Positions 52,106 through 60,205 of a stretch of 64,000 nucleotides of DNA are shown in pieces (the first letter of the stretch is position 1; every line of letters starts with the position of its first letter). Origin of the DNA: DATBSK01 sp964501785 (lineage in GTDB: Bacteria; Actinomycetota; Acidimicrobiia; IMCC26256; PALSA-555); contig CAZCUD010000002.1 in the NCBI GenBank assembly GCA_964501785.1, positions 62,001-126,000 of the forward strand, given 5' to 3'. The notes beneath the pieces were generated by a model. That model saw only the letters and a list, made by a program, of their open reading frames with translations, was not told where the DNA came from and did no database searches. The position numbers and the translations under genes are program-made.

Positions 52106-52524
52106 CCCACTCGAGCATGTCGCGCTCCCCCAACGACCCCTCCACCACCGGCGACCTCGAGTGCTGCGGCCGGACGTTCGACACGGCGCATGGCCTCGCG
52201 GTCCACCGAGGCCGAGCACACGGCGGGTCGGCGCCCTCACCGCGACGGCGCGCCCCGTCGACCGCTGCACCGAAGCGCCGCCCTCGCCCGAAGCCGGCGC
52301 CCACCCCGACACCCGCCGCAGCTGCGCCACCGCCACCCGGATCGGGGGCGTTGCCGGACGAGGTCACCGACGTGATCGCCGCCGTCGCGTGCCTCGAGGA
52401 CCGCCCCGCCGCGCAGGTCGTGCACGAGCTCCTCGCCCCATGGGTCGAGTCACAGCTCGCCGACCCCGACGTCCGAGCGATCGCCGACGCCCGCGCGCAC
52501 CACCGCCAGGTCTCGGCGGCCTGA
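52102..52524 (+). CDS. Phage zinc-finger-like protein
   Basis: 140 residues. LECCGRTFDTAHGLAVHRGRAHG is a degenerate C2H2 finger in which the first Cys pair has collapsed to adjacent Cys. A Pro/Ala linker (RRPRPKPAPTPTP) and a C-terminal helical part (DVIAAVACLEDRPAAQVVHELLAPWVESQL) follow. Such fingers occur in actinophage early regions. ATG 52102 overlaps the rusA stop. A 34-base gap then separates it from the ParB-like gene. Confidence 0.6.
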   Translation: MTHSSMSRSPNDPSTTGDLECCGRTFDTAHGLAVHRGRAHGGSAPSPRRRAPSTAAPKRRPRPKPAPTPTPAAAAPPPPGSGALPDEVTDVIAAVACLEDRPAAQVVHELLAPWVESQLADPDVRAIADARAHHRQVSAA

Positions 52525-52558
52525 CCGCCAGAAAGCACACCCAACCCAGGAGCGAACG

Positions 52559-54196
52559 ATGACGAAGACCAAGCACCGGAACGGCAACGGCCAGGCGGTG
52601 GAACTCACCGCGGAGCAGCTCGAGCTCGCCGTGACAGCGAAAGCCCCCGAGTTCCCGATCGGGTCGATCGTCCCCGCGGACGACAACGTGCGCGACACCA
52701 ACGAGAACCTCGGTGACCTCGACGGCCTCGCCGACTCGATCCTCGAGCTCGGCATCATCGAACCGCTCATCGTCACCCCCCACCCCGAACAGCCCGGGAA
52801 GTGGCTCCTCGTCGCCGGCCACCGCCGCCTCCTCGCCGCGAAGCGCGCCAAGCTCAAGACCGTCCCGTGCCTCGTCGACGACGACCGCTCCGACCCGACC
52901 CGCTGGGCGAAGATGCTCGTCGAGAACCTCCAGCGCGAGAAGATCGGCCACGTCGAGCAGATGCACGGCTTCCGTGCCCTCGCCGACGCCGGATGGTCCC
53001 AACGCAAGATCGCCAAGACCGTCGGCCGCAACCAGTCGCACGTCTCGAAGCACCTGCAGATCAGCGTGCTGCCCGACGAAGCGCTCCTCGCACTCCACCG
53101 CGAGCAGATCACCATGGCCGACGCCGACAAGCTCTGCGACCTCGCCGAGCACCCCGCGGCGATCGTCAAGATCGTCGAGTCGGTCAAGGGCAAGGACCGA
53201 GGCTTCTACGCCGCGTCGGTGCCCACCCAGGTCGAACAGACCCTCCGCTCGATCGCCCGCCAAGCCGAGGTCGACGCCCTCAAGACCAAGCTCGAGAAGC
53301 AAGGCCTGACCGTCGTTGTCGGTGACCGGGTCCCGTGGGACCAGCGCCTCGATCAGATCGGCCTCAAGGTCGGCGCCCACAAGAGCGAGGAATGCCACGC
53401 CGTGTTCGTCTCGAGCGGCTGGTCCGGGGCGGAGCAGGTCCCGTACTGCACCGACCCGCGACGCCACACCGACAAGGGCGCCTCGACGCTCAAGATCACG
53501 AAGAAGGCGGCGATCGAACGCGCCGAGGACCACACACCCCGACCGGTCGGCAACGACGCCGAGAAGGCCCACCGCAAGGCGCAACGCGACGCGGCCCGCC
53601 GGCGCCTCGACTTCATGACCGCGGTGATCTCGTCCGGGTCGTCGGTGCCGTGGATCACGAACATGGTGCAACGCCGGTTCCTCACCGAGACCGAACGGCT
53701 CACCAAGGACGCCCGCCGGGTCCTCGCCCAGCTGCTCGACATCGACTCCCGCGAAGCCGACGACCAGCACACCTTCGCCGAGCAGGTCCTCGCCTACGCC
53801 GGGATCTCCAAGGCGAACCTCGAGCGAGCCTGCCTCGCCCTCGCGTTCGTCCAAGGTGAGAACGACTGGCGCCCCGCCGTCCGCGGCGAGCACCGCGACA
53901 TGCTCGCCACCCTCGGCTACGAAGACGTCGACGACGACTTCGGGCCCGCCGACGAGAACGCCCACCTCGACGACGGTCCCGCACCGGTCCTCGACCTCGG
54001 CGCCATCGACGATGCCGACAGCATCGTCCGGGTCTGCCGCGCGTGCGGCTGCACCGACGCCGAAGCCTGCGACGGCGGCTGCACCTGGGTCGAAGACGAC
54101 CTCTGCTCGGCGTGCCTCGACGAGACCGGCGACAAGGAACAGCCCCGCGACGACGAGGACTACTTCGACGCCCTGCGCGAGGAGGTCCGCGGATGA
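52559..54196 (+). CDS. ParB-like nuclease-domain protein
   Basis: 545 residues. The N-terminal ParB/Srx-type domain has NVRDTNENLGDLDGLADSILELGIIEPLIV and the motif GHRR (87-90). A KorB-like HTH (WSQRKIAKTVGRNQSHVSKHLQI) follows. The long C-terminal region ends with a Cys cluster about 491-521 (CRACGCTDAEACDGGC, then CSACL), a probable zinc site common in actinophage ParB-like proteins. It may act in DNA binding or as a nuclease; a partition role is not supported, as no parA is adjacent. AGGAG precedes ATG 52559; it begins the second coupled gene train. Confidence 0.85.
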   Translation: MTKTKHRNGNGQAVELTAEQLELAVTAKAPEFPIGSIVPADDNVRDTNENLGDLDGLADSILELGIIEPLIVTPHPEQPGKWLLVAGHRRLLAAKRAKLKTVPCLVDDDRSDPTRWAKMLVENLQREKIGHVEQMHGFRALADAGWSQRKIAKTVGRNQSHVSKHLQISVLPDEALLALHREQITMADADKLCDLAEHPAAIVKIVESVKGKDRGFYAASVPTQVEQTLRSIARQAEVDALKTKLEKQGLTVVVGDRVPWDQRLDQIGLKVGAHKSEECHAVFVSSGWSGAEQVPYCTDPRRHTDKGASTLKITKKAAIERAEDHTPRPVGNDAEKAHRKAQRDAARRRLDFMTAVISSGSSVPWITNMVQRRFLTETERLTKDARRVLAQLLDIDSREADDQHTFAEQVLAYAGISKANLERACLALAFVQGENDWRPAVRGEHRDMLATLGYEDVDDDFGPADENAHLDDGPAPVLDLGAIDDADSIVRVCRACGCTDAEACDGGCTWVEDDLCSACLDETGDKEQPRDDEDYFDALREEVRG

Positions 54197-54543
54197 GCGA
54201 CCAGGTGCACCTGCCTCCCGAAACCACCGCGCTCGTGCATGTCGTCGGCCCCGCCGAAGTGTGGGAGGGCCGGCTCCGACGTCAGCGCTGCACCTGGTGC
54301 GGCGCACTACTCGACGAGGTCGACCTGGCGCGGACGGCGGTGATGATCCCCGAGGGCAAGACCGAGGATCAGGCGCGCGCTGACGGCGACCTCGAGCTCC
54401 CGATCTGGCCGGTCGGCGGCTTCCTCCGGGTCGACGGGCCCGTGCGGGTGGTCGTCGACGCCGAACAGTCGGACGTCGACCCGAACGCGTGGAAGGTCCC
54501 CGCCGACTGTTGCATGCGCCTCGACCCGGAGGTCACCCGCTGA
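54193..54543 (+). CDS. Phage protein with Cys pair, unknown function
   Basis: 116 residues. RCTWCGALLDEVDLA has a C-x2-C, and a Cys-Cys near the end (ADCCMRL) could complete a zinc site. The middle is acidic (GKTEDQARADGDLELP). No family is recognised. ATG 54193 overlaps the ParB-like stop (ATGA). Confidence 0.62.
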   Translation: MSDQVHLPPETTALVHVVGPAEVWEGRLRRQRCTWCGALLDEVDLARTAVMIPEGKTEDQARADGDLELPIWPVGGFLRVDGPVRVVVDAEQSDVDPNAWKVPADCCMRLDPEVTR

Positions 54544-54815
54544 TGCGCCCGGTCCCGATTCCACCTGGTGTCGCTGAGGCGATGGGCGGGCGGACGGTCG
54601 TGATCGGTGAGCCGGGTGACGTCACCCGCACCGACGTGCGACCGTGCGAGTACGTCGTGACCCCGTCGTCGCTGTACCCAGGACGCCCATGCTTCACGGC
54701 GCTGATCGAGCTCGACGACGCGGATCGTGAGGCCATCGCCGCGGGCGCACCGCTGGCGCTCACGCTCGACGGCGCGGAAGTCCCGTGGTCCGTCAGCGTC
54801 GGGGCGGAGCGCTGA
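54543..54815 (+). CDS. Small phage protein, MRPxPIP copy 1
   Basis: 90 residues. The start MRPVPIPPGVAEAMGG and the beta-rich body (GRPCFTALIELDDADREAIAAGAPLALTLDGAEVPWSVSV) are repeated in the next gene. No motif recognised. Shares a base with the previous stop. Confidence 0.62.
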   Translation: MRPVPIPPGVAEAMGGRTVVIGEPGDVTRTDVRPCEYVVTPSSLYPGRPCFTALIELDDADREAIAAGAPLALTLDGAEVPWSVSVGAER

Positions 54816-55078
54816 TGCGCCCGACGCCGATCCCCGACGACGAAGTGTGGGCCGGCCACGACCGGATCGTGATGGGCCCACCTGCCGGCCACGAGGTCAC
54901 GGGCGACATCCGGTCCGTCGAGATGCTCGTCGACCGGCGCGGTGCCGTCCCGGTGTACACGGCCCGGATCGTGCTCGAGGACGGCGACCTCGAGCGTCTC
55001 GGCGCCGGCGAGGCGTTCTACCTGTCGATGTGGGGCCACGTCGTCCCCTTCGACGTCGCGATGACGGAGCGGCCGTGA
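54815..55078 (+). CDS. Small phage protein, MRPxPIP copy 2
   Basis: 87 residues, paralogue of the preceding gene: MRPTPIPDDEVWAG, then VYTARIVLEDGDLERLGAGEAFYLSMWGHVVPFDVAM aligns with its VPWSVSV end. Divergence is high, so the duplication is old. TGATG coupled on the left, GTGA on the right. Confidence 0.62.
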   Translation: MRPTPIPDDEVWAGHDRIVMGPPAGHEVTGDIRSVEMLVDRRGAVPVYTARIVLEDGDLERLGAGEAFYLSMWGHVVPFDVAMTERP

Positions 55079-55827
55079 CCGAGCACCTCGAGTCGCCGGC
55101 GTTCCACCGGTCCCCCAACGACCCGGGCGGCACCCCCGCACCCACCACGCGGTACGGGGCCGACTGGCTCCGCTCCCGCCTCGACGACCTCCGCGATGGC
55201 CTGGCTGTGCTCGAGGCCCGCGGCGTCCGGGGCCTTGCGAATCTCCACGCGTGGGGTGGCCTCGGCTACGCCACCAAGTCGTCAGGCACAGTCGGCGGGA
55301 CCGGTGCCGGCGGCCACTCCGACCCGACGTTCGTCGCCGCCAGCATCGGCCTCAGCGAGAAGGACCGCGACCGGTGGGCTCGCCAACACGCCGACGTGAC
55401 CGACGCCGTCGAGCAGGCCGTCCTCGCGGTCGCGCGTGCTGTCGACATCATCGACGGAGCCACCAACACCGCCGAGCTTCCACCCGCCGACGGCTGCTCG
55501 GTCTGTGCGCGCGTCGTGCAGATCGTCGGCGTCCACGACTGCTCACGAGCGTGCCGCGACCGCGACCCCAAGCACCAACACCCCGACGCCTGGCAACCCA
55601 TCTACGGCCGTCGCCGGCGCCCAGGCCACGAAGCCGACACCCTCGCGCTGCTCGTCCCCTACTGCAGCTTCTGCTGGAAGTGGATCGACCGGTGGGGGGT
55701 CGAACCCCACCCACGCATCGGGCTCTACCACCTCGACCACCCCGGCACCCGCATCCCCAACAACCTCATCCGCGAATGCCACCCCGACGAATGGGCCCGC
55801 GGCCGCCTCACCGGGAACGCGGCGTGA
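55075..55827 (+). CDS. Cys/His-rich phage protein, unknown function
   Basis: 250 residues. Polar N-terminal part (RYGADWLRSRLDDLRDGLAVLEARG), then a Gly-rich segment and a C-terminal Cys/His-rich half (GCSVCARVVQIVGVHDCSRAC; YCSFCWKWIDRWGVEPHPRIGLYHLDHPG) able to bind two zinc ions. No endonuclease motif is certain, but the last part resembles DNA-associated zinc domains. GTG 55075 overlaps the upstream stop. Confidence 0.65.
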   Translation: MTEHLESPAFHRSPNDPGGTPAPTTRYGADWLRSRLDDLRDGLAVLEARGVRGLANLHAWGGLGYATKSSGTVGGTGAGGHSDPTFVAASIGLSEKDRDRWARQHADVTDAVEQAVLAVARAVDIIDGATNTAELPPADGCSVCARVVQIVGVHDCSRACRDRDPKHQHPDAWQPIYGRRRRPGHEADTLALLVPYCSFCWKWIDRWGVEPHPRIGLYHLDHPGTRIPNNLIRECHPDEWARGRLTGNAA

Positions 55828-56123
55828 CCGCCCGCGCCCGCGAGGTGATCGCGGCGTCGCTCTGCGGGATGGCGCACGACCCGCCGTCAGGTCGCCTCGC
55901 CTGCGACGGCTGCATCCTCGACACGGACCGCCTCCTCGCAGACCTCGAGAACGAGGGCCTCGAGGTCGTCGAGCGGCGCGAGCTCGTCGCGGTCCGCCGA
56001 GCGCGCGACGAGGCCGAGCCGCTGCTGATGATCGCCACCGTCGGCCGAGGCGCTGACCCCGTCGAGTTCAACGAGCGCGTCATGGCATGGATCACCGAAC
56101 ACGGACGAGAGGAGACACCGTGA
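55824..56123 (+). CDS. Small phage protein, unknown function
   Basis: 99 residues. LCGMAHDPPSGRLACDGCILDTDRLLADLENEGLEVVERRELVAV has a C-x2-C plus an upstream Cys; the rest is a small alpha/beta unit. Not recognised. GTG 55824 overlaps the upstream stop. Confidence 0.6.
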   Translation: MTARAREVIAASLCGMAHDPPSGRLACDGCILDTDRLLADLENEGLEVVERRELVAVRRARDEAEPLLMIATVGRGADPVEFNERVMAWITEHGREETP

Positions 56124-56746
56124 AGCTGAAGGACATCAAGCCGGGAGCTAAGTACGCCGTCGCGGGAGCGGGCAGCGGCGTCACCGCCGAGGAGGTCCGC
56201 TCCGGCGCGGCGGGCACGCTCGTCGAGGTCGTCGCGATCGGCAGCTTCTCCTGGGTGCCCGGCGAATGCGGACGACACGAGATCATCGAGGTCCCTGAGC
56301 GCTCCGAGCAACGCATCTGGGTGAAGTTCGACGCGACCGTCAAGCGCGGCGACGAGGAGAAGGTCGTCGAGCAGAACCGACTCCTCGACTCACGCGACGT
56401 GCTGATGCCGGAGCGGGAGTGGGTCGCCAAGAACAAGGCGCACCTCCGGGAGAAGCGCCGCATCGAGCAAGCCGTGAAGGCGCACGAAGCGGCGAAGTCG
56501 CGCGCCTGGTCGCACCTCCGCAAGCTGCTCGGCATCCCGTCCACTCGAGCGAACGCCGTCGCCATCGACGAACGCTGGATCGGCCACACCCGCCGCCGCC
56601 GGAACGGCGTGCACGTCCAGACAATCGAGGTCGACGTCGCATCCCTCACCAAGGCCCTGCGCGGGAAGGCCGGCCACTCGATCGCCGACGCCATCGAACA
56701 CCTCTGCGAGCTCGAGGCGAAGCCCCTCGACGAGGTCACCTGCTGA
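56120..56746 (+). CDS. Phage protein, unknown function
   Basis: 208 residues. A beta-rich start (VKLKDIKPGAKYAVAGAGSGVTAEEV) with several short strands, then a charged helical middle (HLREKRRIEQAVKAHEAAKSRAWSHL). No catalytic motif is recognised. GAGGAG precedes GTG 56120. It lies upstream of the nuclease gene and is coupled to it by TGATG. Confidence 0.62.
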   Translation: MKLKDIKPGAKYAVAGAGSGVTAEEVRSGAAGTLVEVVAIGSFSWVPGECGRHEIIEVPERSEQRIWVKFDATVKRGDEEKVVEQNRLLDSRDVLMPEREWVAKNKAHLREKRRIEQAVKAHEAAKSRAWSHLRKLLGIPSTRANAVAIDERWIGHTRRRRNGVHVQTIEVDVASLTKALRGKAGHSIADAIEHLCELEAKPLDEVTC

Positions 56747-57123
56747 TGCTGGCGGCATCGGTGGAGGCGGTCGCGTCGTCGATCGGCGCCCGCCAGTACC
56801 GGTATGCGAGCGAGCGCGAGCTGCAGGAGGCGATCAGCCACGTCCTCACCCAAGACGGGTTCCTCGTCCGCCGCGAGTACGACCTCGGTGCCTCCGGCCG
56901 TGTCGACCTCGCGGTCACCACCCACGACGGGAGCCGCATCGGCGTCGAGGTCAAGGTCGACGGCGCCACCCAAGCCGTGATCCGCCAGCTGACCGGCTAC
57001 GCCGACAGCGGGCAGCTCGCCGCGCTGATGCTCGTCACCACCCGCCTCCGCCACGTCCCCGACACGACCCTCGCCAGGTTCGCGGTGCCGTTCCGCATCG
57101 TGGTCGCCACCGAGCCGTTCTGA
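56746..57123 (+). CDS. PD-(D/E)XK-type nuclease candidate
   Basis: 125 residues. YASERELQEAISHVLTQDGF carries the conserved helix Glu, followed by GRVDLAV (Asp 54) and GVEVKV (Glu 68, Lys 70), the D-x13-E-x-K active site of PD-(D/E)XK/VRR-NUC-like enzymes. The rest (AVIRQLTGYADSGQLAALMLVTTR) fits the fold. Together with the downstream helicase it could form a DNA-processing unit. ATG 56746 shares a base with the upstream stop. Confidence 0.72.
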   Translation: MLAASVEAVASSIGARQYRYASERELQEAISHVLTQDGFLVRREYDLGASGRVDLAVTTHDGSRIGVEVKVDGATQAVIRQLTGYADSGQLAALMLVTTRLRHVPDTTLARFAVPFRIVVATEPF

Positions 57124-57392
57124 TGGCCCCAGACCCCACCCGCCATCGGCGCCTCATCGAAGCGTCAGCGACCGCGGTCGCGCTCGTGAGAGCCTCCGCG
57201 ATCGACGACTGGGACGGAGCGGAGGTGCTCCTCGAAGCCCTCGACCGCCAGGCGCTGTGCGACGTGCTCGCCGCGCTCACCGGGTTCTGCGTCGGGTTCA
57301 TGGAAGCCGAAGAAGACGCCGGCGGCGAGACCGTCGACGAGCTCTGCGACCGCCTCCGCGTCGCTGCCGACAAGCTGCAGGAACGCCCGTGA
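57123..57392 (+). CDS. Small helical phage protein
   Basis: 89 residues, helical and acidic (ASATAVALVRASAIDDWDGAEVLLEALD; FMEAEEDAGGETVDELCDRLRVAADKL). It sits between the nuclease and helicase genes, coupled to both (TGATG, GTGA). No domain is recognised; a bridging or regulatory role would be speculation. Confidence 0.6.
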   Translation: MAPDPTRHRRLIEASATAVALVRASAIDDWDGAEVLLEALDRQALCDVLAALTGFCVGFMEAEEDAGGETVDELCDRLRVAADKLQERP

Positions 57393-59107
57393 TCCGCACC
57401 TACGGAGAAGTCGTCCACCACCCCAACGGCGAGAAGGGCCGACCCGAGTGGTCGATCACCGCCGAACCCCACGTCATGGGTCGCCTCAAGCGGATCTTCC
57501 CTCGAGCGTCGATCCACCGCACCGGGACCATCACCCTCGCTGACACCCCCGAGGTCGCGTCCGACCTCACCTGGGTCCTCGAGCGGTGGCCCATGACCAT
57601 GACCGCCAACGTCGCTCGGCGCCTCGAGGACCGCTCCCGCGAGTACGACGAAGCCCGAGACGCCGTCACCTCGATCCTCGACGGCAACACCCCCACCCTC
57701 ACCGACACCGAATGGGCAGCCGAAGTCCGCGAGTACCAGCTCGCCGCCGCCGAGATCGTCCGCCGCACCGGCCGGCTCCTCCTCTGCGACGAGCTCGGCC
57801 TCGGCAAGACCTTCAGCGCGCTCCTGGTCCTGCGCGACCCCGAAGCCCTGCCCGCGCTCGTCGTCACGATGACCCACCTCCCCGCCCAGTGGCTCGCCGC
57901 GCTGAACACCTGCCTCCCATGGCTGCGCGGCCACATCATCAACAAGTCGACCGTGTACGACCCCGCCCGCGCTCGAGGCGCCAACGGCTACGAACCCGAC
58001 GTCCTGATCGCGAACTATCACAAGCTCGCCGGGTGGGCCGACCACCTCGCCGGCAAGGTCGCGACCGTCATCTTCGACGAAGCCCAAGAGCTCCGACACG
58101 ACGGCACCCGCAAGTACATCGCCGCCGCGCAGATCGCCGACGGCGCCACCTTCCGCATGGGACTCACCGCCACCCCGATCTACAACTACGGCGGCGAGGT
58201 CCATAACGTCGTCAGCGTCCTCGACCCCGACGCGCTCGGCACCAAAGCCGAGTTCACCCGCGAGTGGTGCACCGGCCAGTCCGACAAGCTCGCCGTCAAG
58301 AACCCCGCCGCGCTCGGCGCCCACCTCCGCGAGGAAGGGCTGATGCTCCGCCGCGAACGCACCGACGTCGGCCGCGAGCTCCCCCCGGTGCAGCGCATCC
58401 CCCACACCATCCCCCTCGACGAACGCGTCCTCGAGGACCGCGCCGCCGGCGCCCGCCAGCTCGCCGAGCTCATCCTCTCCGACCGCGGCTCCAACACCGA
58501 CCGATGGAAAGCCGCCGGCGACCTCGACTGGCGCCTCCGCCACGCCACCGGCATCGCCAAGTCCGCCTACGTCGCCGAGTTCGTCAACATGCTCCTCGAG
58601 ACCGAAGAACCCGTCGTGCTGTTCGGATGGCACCACGAAGTCTACGCCTCCTGGGCCCGCCGACTCGAGAAGCACAACCCCGTCTTCTTCACCGGCGAGG
58701 AGACCACCACCCAGAAGCGAGCCGCCCAGGAAGCGTTCATGAACGGCGACACCAACCTCCTCGTCATGTCGCTGCGCTCCGGGGCCGGCCTCGACGGCCT
58801 GCAGGACCGCGCCCACGTCGTCGTCTTCGGCGAGCTCGACTGGTCACCCGGCGTCCACGAGCAATGCATCGGCCGCCTCCACCGCGACGGCCAAGACGAC
58901 CCGGTCGTCGCGTACTTCCTCATCGCCGACTCCGGAGCCGACCCCGTCATCGCCGACGTCCTCAACCTCAAGAAGCAACAGGCCCAAGGCATCATCGACC
59001 CCACCGCCAAGATGTTCACCGAGGCCGCCGGCAACCAGGACCGCATCAAGGACCTCGCCCGCGACTACCTCCACCGCATCGGCGCCCGGGCGATGCCGGC
59101 GGCATGA
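57389..59107 (+). CDS. SNF2-family (SF2) helicase
   Basis: 572-residue double RecA ATPase. Q/Walker A region REYQLAAAEIVRRTGRLLLCDELGLGKT (Lys near 140), motif II FDEAQ (Asp-Glu 231-232), motif III LTATPIYN, and motif VI CIGRLHRDGQ with an Arg finger. The DEAQ box and LHRDGQ are SNF2-like, of the type seen in phage and bacterial DEAD-helicase fusions. A 130-residue N-terminal domain is unassigned. GTG 57389 overlaps the preceding stop. It probably remodels DNA during replication with the nearby nuclease. Confidence 0.88.
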   Translation: MIRTYGEVVHHPNGEKGRPEWSITAEPHVMGRLKRIFPRASIHRTGTITLADTPEVASDLTWVLERWPMTMTANVARRLEDRSREYDEARDAVTSILDGNTPTLTDTEWAAEVREYQLAAAEIVRRTGRLLLCDELGLGKTFSALLVLRDPEALPALVVTMTHLPAQWLAALNTCLPWLRGHIINKSTVYDPARARGANGYEPDVLIANYHKLAGWADHLAGKVATVIFDEAQELRHDGTRKYIAAAQIADGATFRMGLTATPIYNYGGEVHNVVSVLDPDALGTKAEFTREWCTGQSDKLAVKNPAALGAHLREEGLMLRRERTDVGRELPPVQRIPHTIPLDERVLEDRAAGARQLAELILSDRGSNTDRWKAAGDLDWRLRHATGIAKSAYVAEFVNMLLETEEPVVLFGWHHEVYASWARRLEKHNPVFFTGEETTTQKRAAQEAFMNGDTNLLVMSLRSGAGLDGLQDRAHVVVFGELDWSPGVHEQCIGRLHRDGQDDPVVAYFLIADSGADPVIADVLNLKKQQAQGIIDPTAKMFTEAAGNQDRIKDLARDYLHRIGARAMPAA

Positions 59108-59493
59108 TCTCGCCGCGCGTGCCGCGAGAGCGGATCGAGGGTGGTGCCCGCATCTGCGGCCACTGCAACCAGGTCCTGACGTTCAACATGATGCGAGACA
59201 CGAACGTTGGGCCCTGCAGCTGCCGCGGCGCTCGTGCTGAGCTCGAGGCCCACAAGCTCAAGGTTCGCCTCGAGGCGATGGAGAGACAGCCCGGCAACGC
59301 TCGCTATCTCGAGCTCATGACCCGCGCCCTGCGCGTTGCCCAGCGGGCCCGTATCGCCGACGCGACCGGCAACCATGGCCACCACCTGACGACAGCGCTC
59401 GTGCGGCAGGCGTACCCCGAGGAGCCGCCAGAGTCGTGGTACCTCCTCGGCGTGATGTTGCCCGCAATCGACGAGTGGGCCTGGGAGACCTGA
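59104..59493 (+). CDS. Phage protein with Cys pairs, unknown function
   Basis: 129 residues. ARICGHCNQVLTFNMMRDTNVGPCSCRG has C-x2-C and C-x-C for a zinc site. The rest is helical (LELMTRALRVAQRARIADATGNHGHHLTTALVR). ATG 59104 overlaps the helicase stop; it closes the coupled gene train. From 59494 to 59654 there is no gene except an 11-codon open frame. Confidence 0.62.
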   Translation: MISPRVPRERIEGGARICGHCNQVLTFNMMRDTNVGPCSCRGARAELEAHKLKVRLEAMERQPGNARYLELMTRALRVAQRARIADATGNHGHHLTTALVRQAYPEEPPESWYLLGVMLPAIDEWAWET

Positions 59494-59654
59494 TGCCCGA
59501 GACCCGGCCCAGCATCCTCAACGTGTAGCGGCGCTGGTGCTACCGTCTCCGTAGTCTCAGGTGTTTTCCGCCCTGGGCTCGGCGCCCTGGCCGCTTCAGC
59601 CGGGCAGCCCCAACCGGGCGATCGTCCCGCTGACCGCAGCTCGACCCTCGGAGC

Positions 59655-59978
59655 GTGACGCCCGTGACCGACCACGACACCCGCATCGACGACGTGCGTG
59701 CCGAGCACGAACAGCTCCGCACCACCCGAGACGCCCTCGGCGAGCGCCTCTCGCCGATCGTCGGTGAGATCGCCACGCTCCGCAAGCGCGTCGAGCCAAT
59801 GCTCGCCGAGCACGCCACCCTCGGCGCCCAGCTCGTCGAGCTCGAGTACGAGCTGCACGAGCTGACGGACGGCGAGGAAGGCAAGCCACGCCCTGACCTC
59901 CCGACGAACCCCACGTGGGCCGAGCAACAGGCGGCAGACCTCGACGCCCAAGCTGCGGCGGTCACACCACCCGAGTGA
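59655..59978 (+). CDS. Coiled-coil phage protein
   Basis: 107 residues. RAEHEQLRTTRDALGERLSPIVGEIATLRKRVEPMLAEHATLGAQLVELEYELHEL is a clear coiled coil (about 15-70). A polar C-terminal tail follows. GTG 59655 is used; GTG 59664 is an alternative three codons in and is better placed after GGAG at 59650-59653. The 160-base gap upstream may hold a promoter, but I could not identify its elements. Confidence 0.65.
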   Translation: MTPVTDHDTRIDDVRAEHEQLRTTRDALGERLSPIVGEIATLRKRVEPMLAEHATLGAQLVELEYELHELTDGEEGKPRPDLPTNPTWAEQQAADLDAQAAAVTPPE

Positions 59979-60205
59979 CAGTCCAGGTCGACACCGCACC
60001 CGAAGTCGACCAAGCCGACCCCGCCGACGGCGACCACGACCGCTTCGCCCACTACTGCAAGAAGGCCGACATCACCAGGGCGCTCGTCACTGGCGAGGCG
60101 ATCACCGCGCTGTGCGGCAAGCGATGGGTACCGAGCCGCGCACCGGAGCGCTACCCCGTCTGCCCGACATGCCGTGAACGCAAGAGCGCGGGGTGGACCC
60201 TGTGA
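59975..60205 (+). CDS. DUF3039-domain protein
   Basis: 76 residues. HDRFAHYCKKADITRALVTGEAITALCGKRWVPSRAPERYPVCPTCRE matches the DUF3039 pattern: a conserved HY-x-KK, a TG-x-A segment, then C-GK and C-P-x-C for zinc. The family is a small conserved protein of Actinobacteria of unknown role, usually chromosomal. Its presence among phage genes suggests host-derived interference or a shared partner. GTG 59975 overlaps the upstream stop. Confidence 0.75.
   Translation: MTVQVDTAPEVDQADPADGDHDRFAHYCKKADITRALVTGEAITALCGKRWVPSRAPERYPVCPTCRERKSAGWTL

Noticed and set aside
52559..54196. Partition system (parABS)
   Set aside because: A ParB-like domain is present, but there is no ParA/ATPase neighbour and no parS-like palindrome seen close by. 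Phage ParB-like proteins often have other roles.
59493..59528. 11-codon frame (MPETRPSILNV) whose ATG shares a base with the previous stop
   Set aside because: Too short for support. It may be a chance continuation of the coupled gene train and has no downstream partner within 100 bases.
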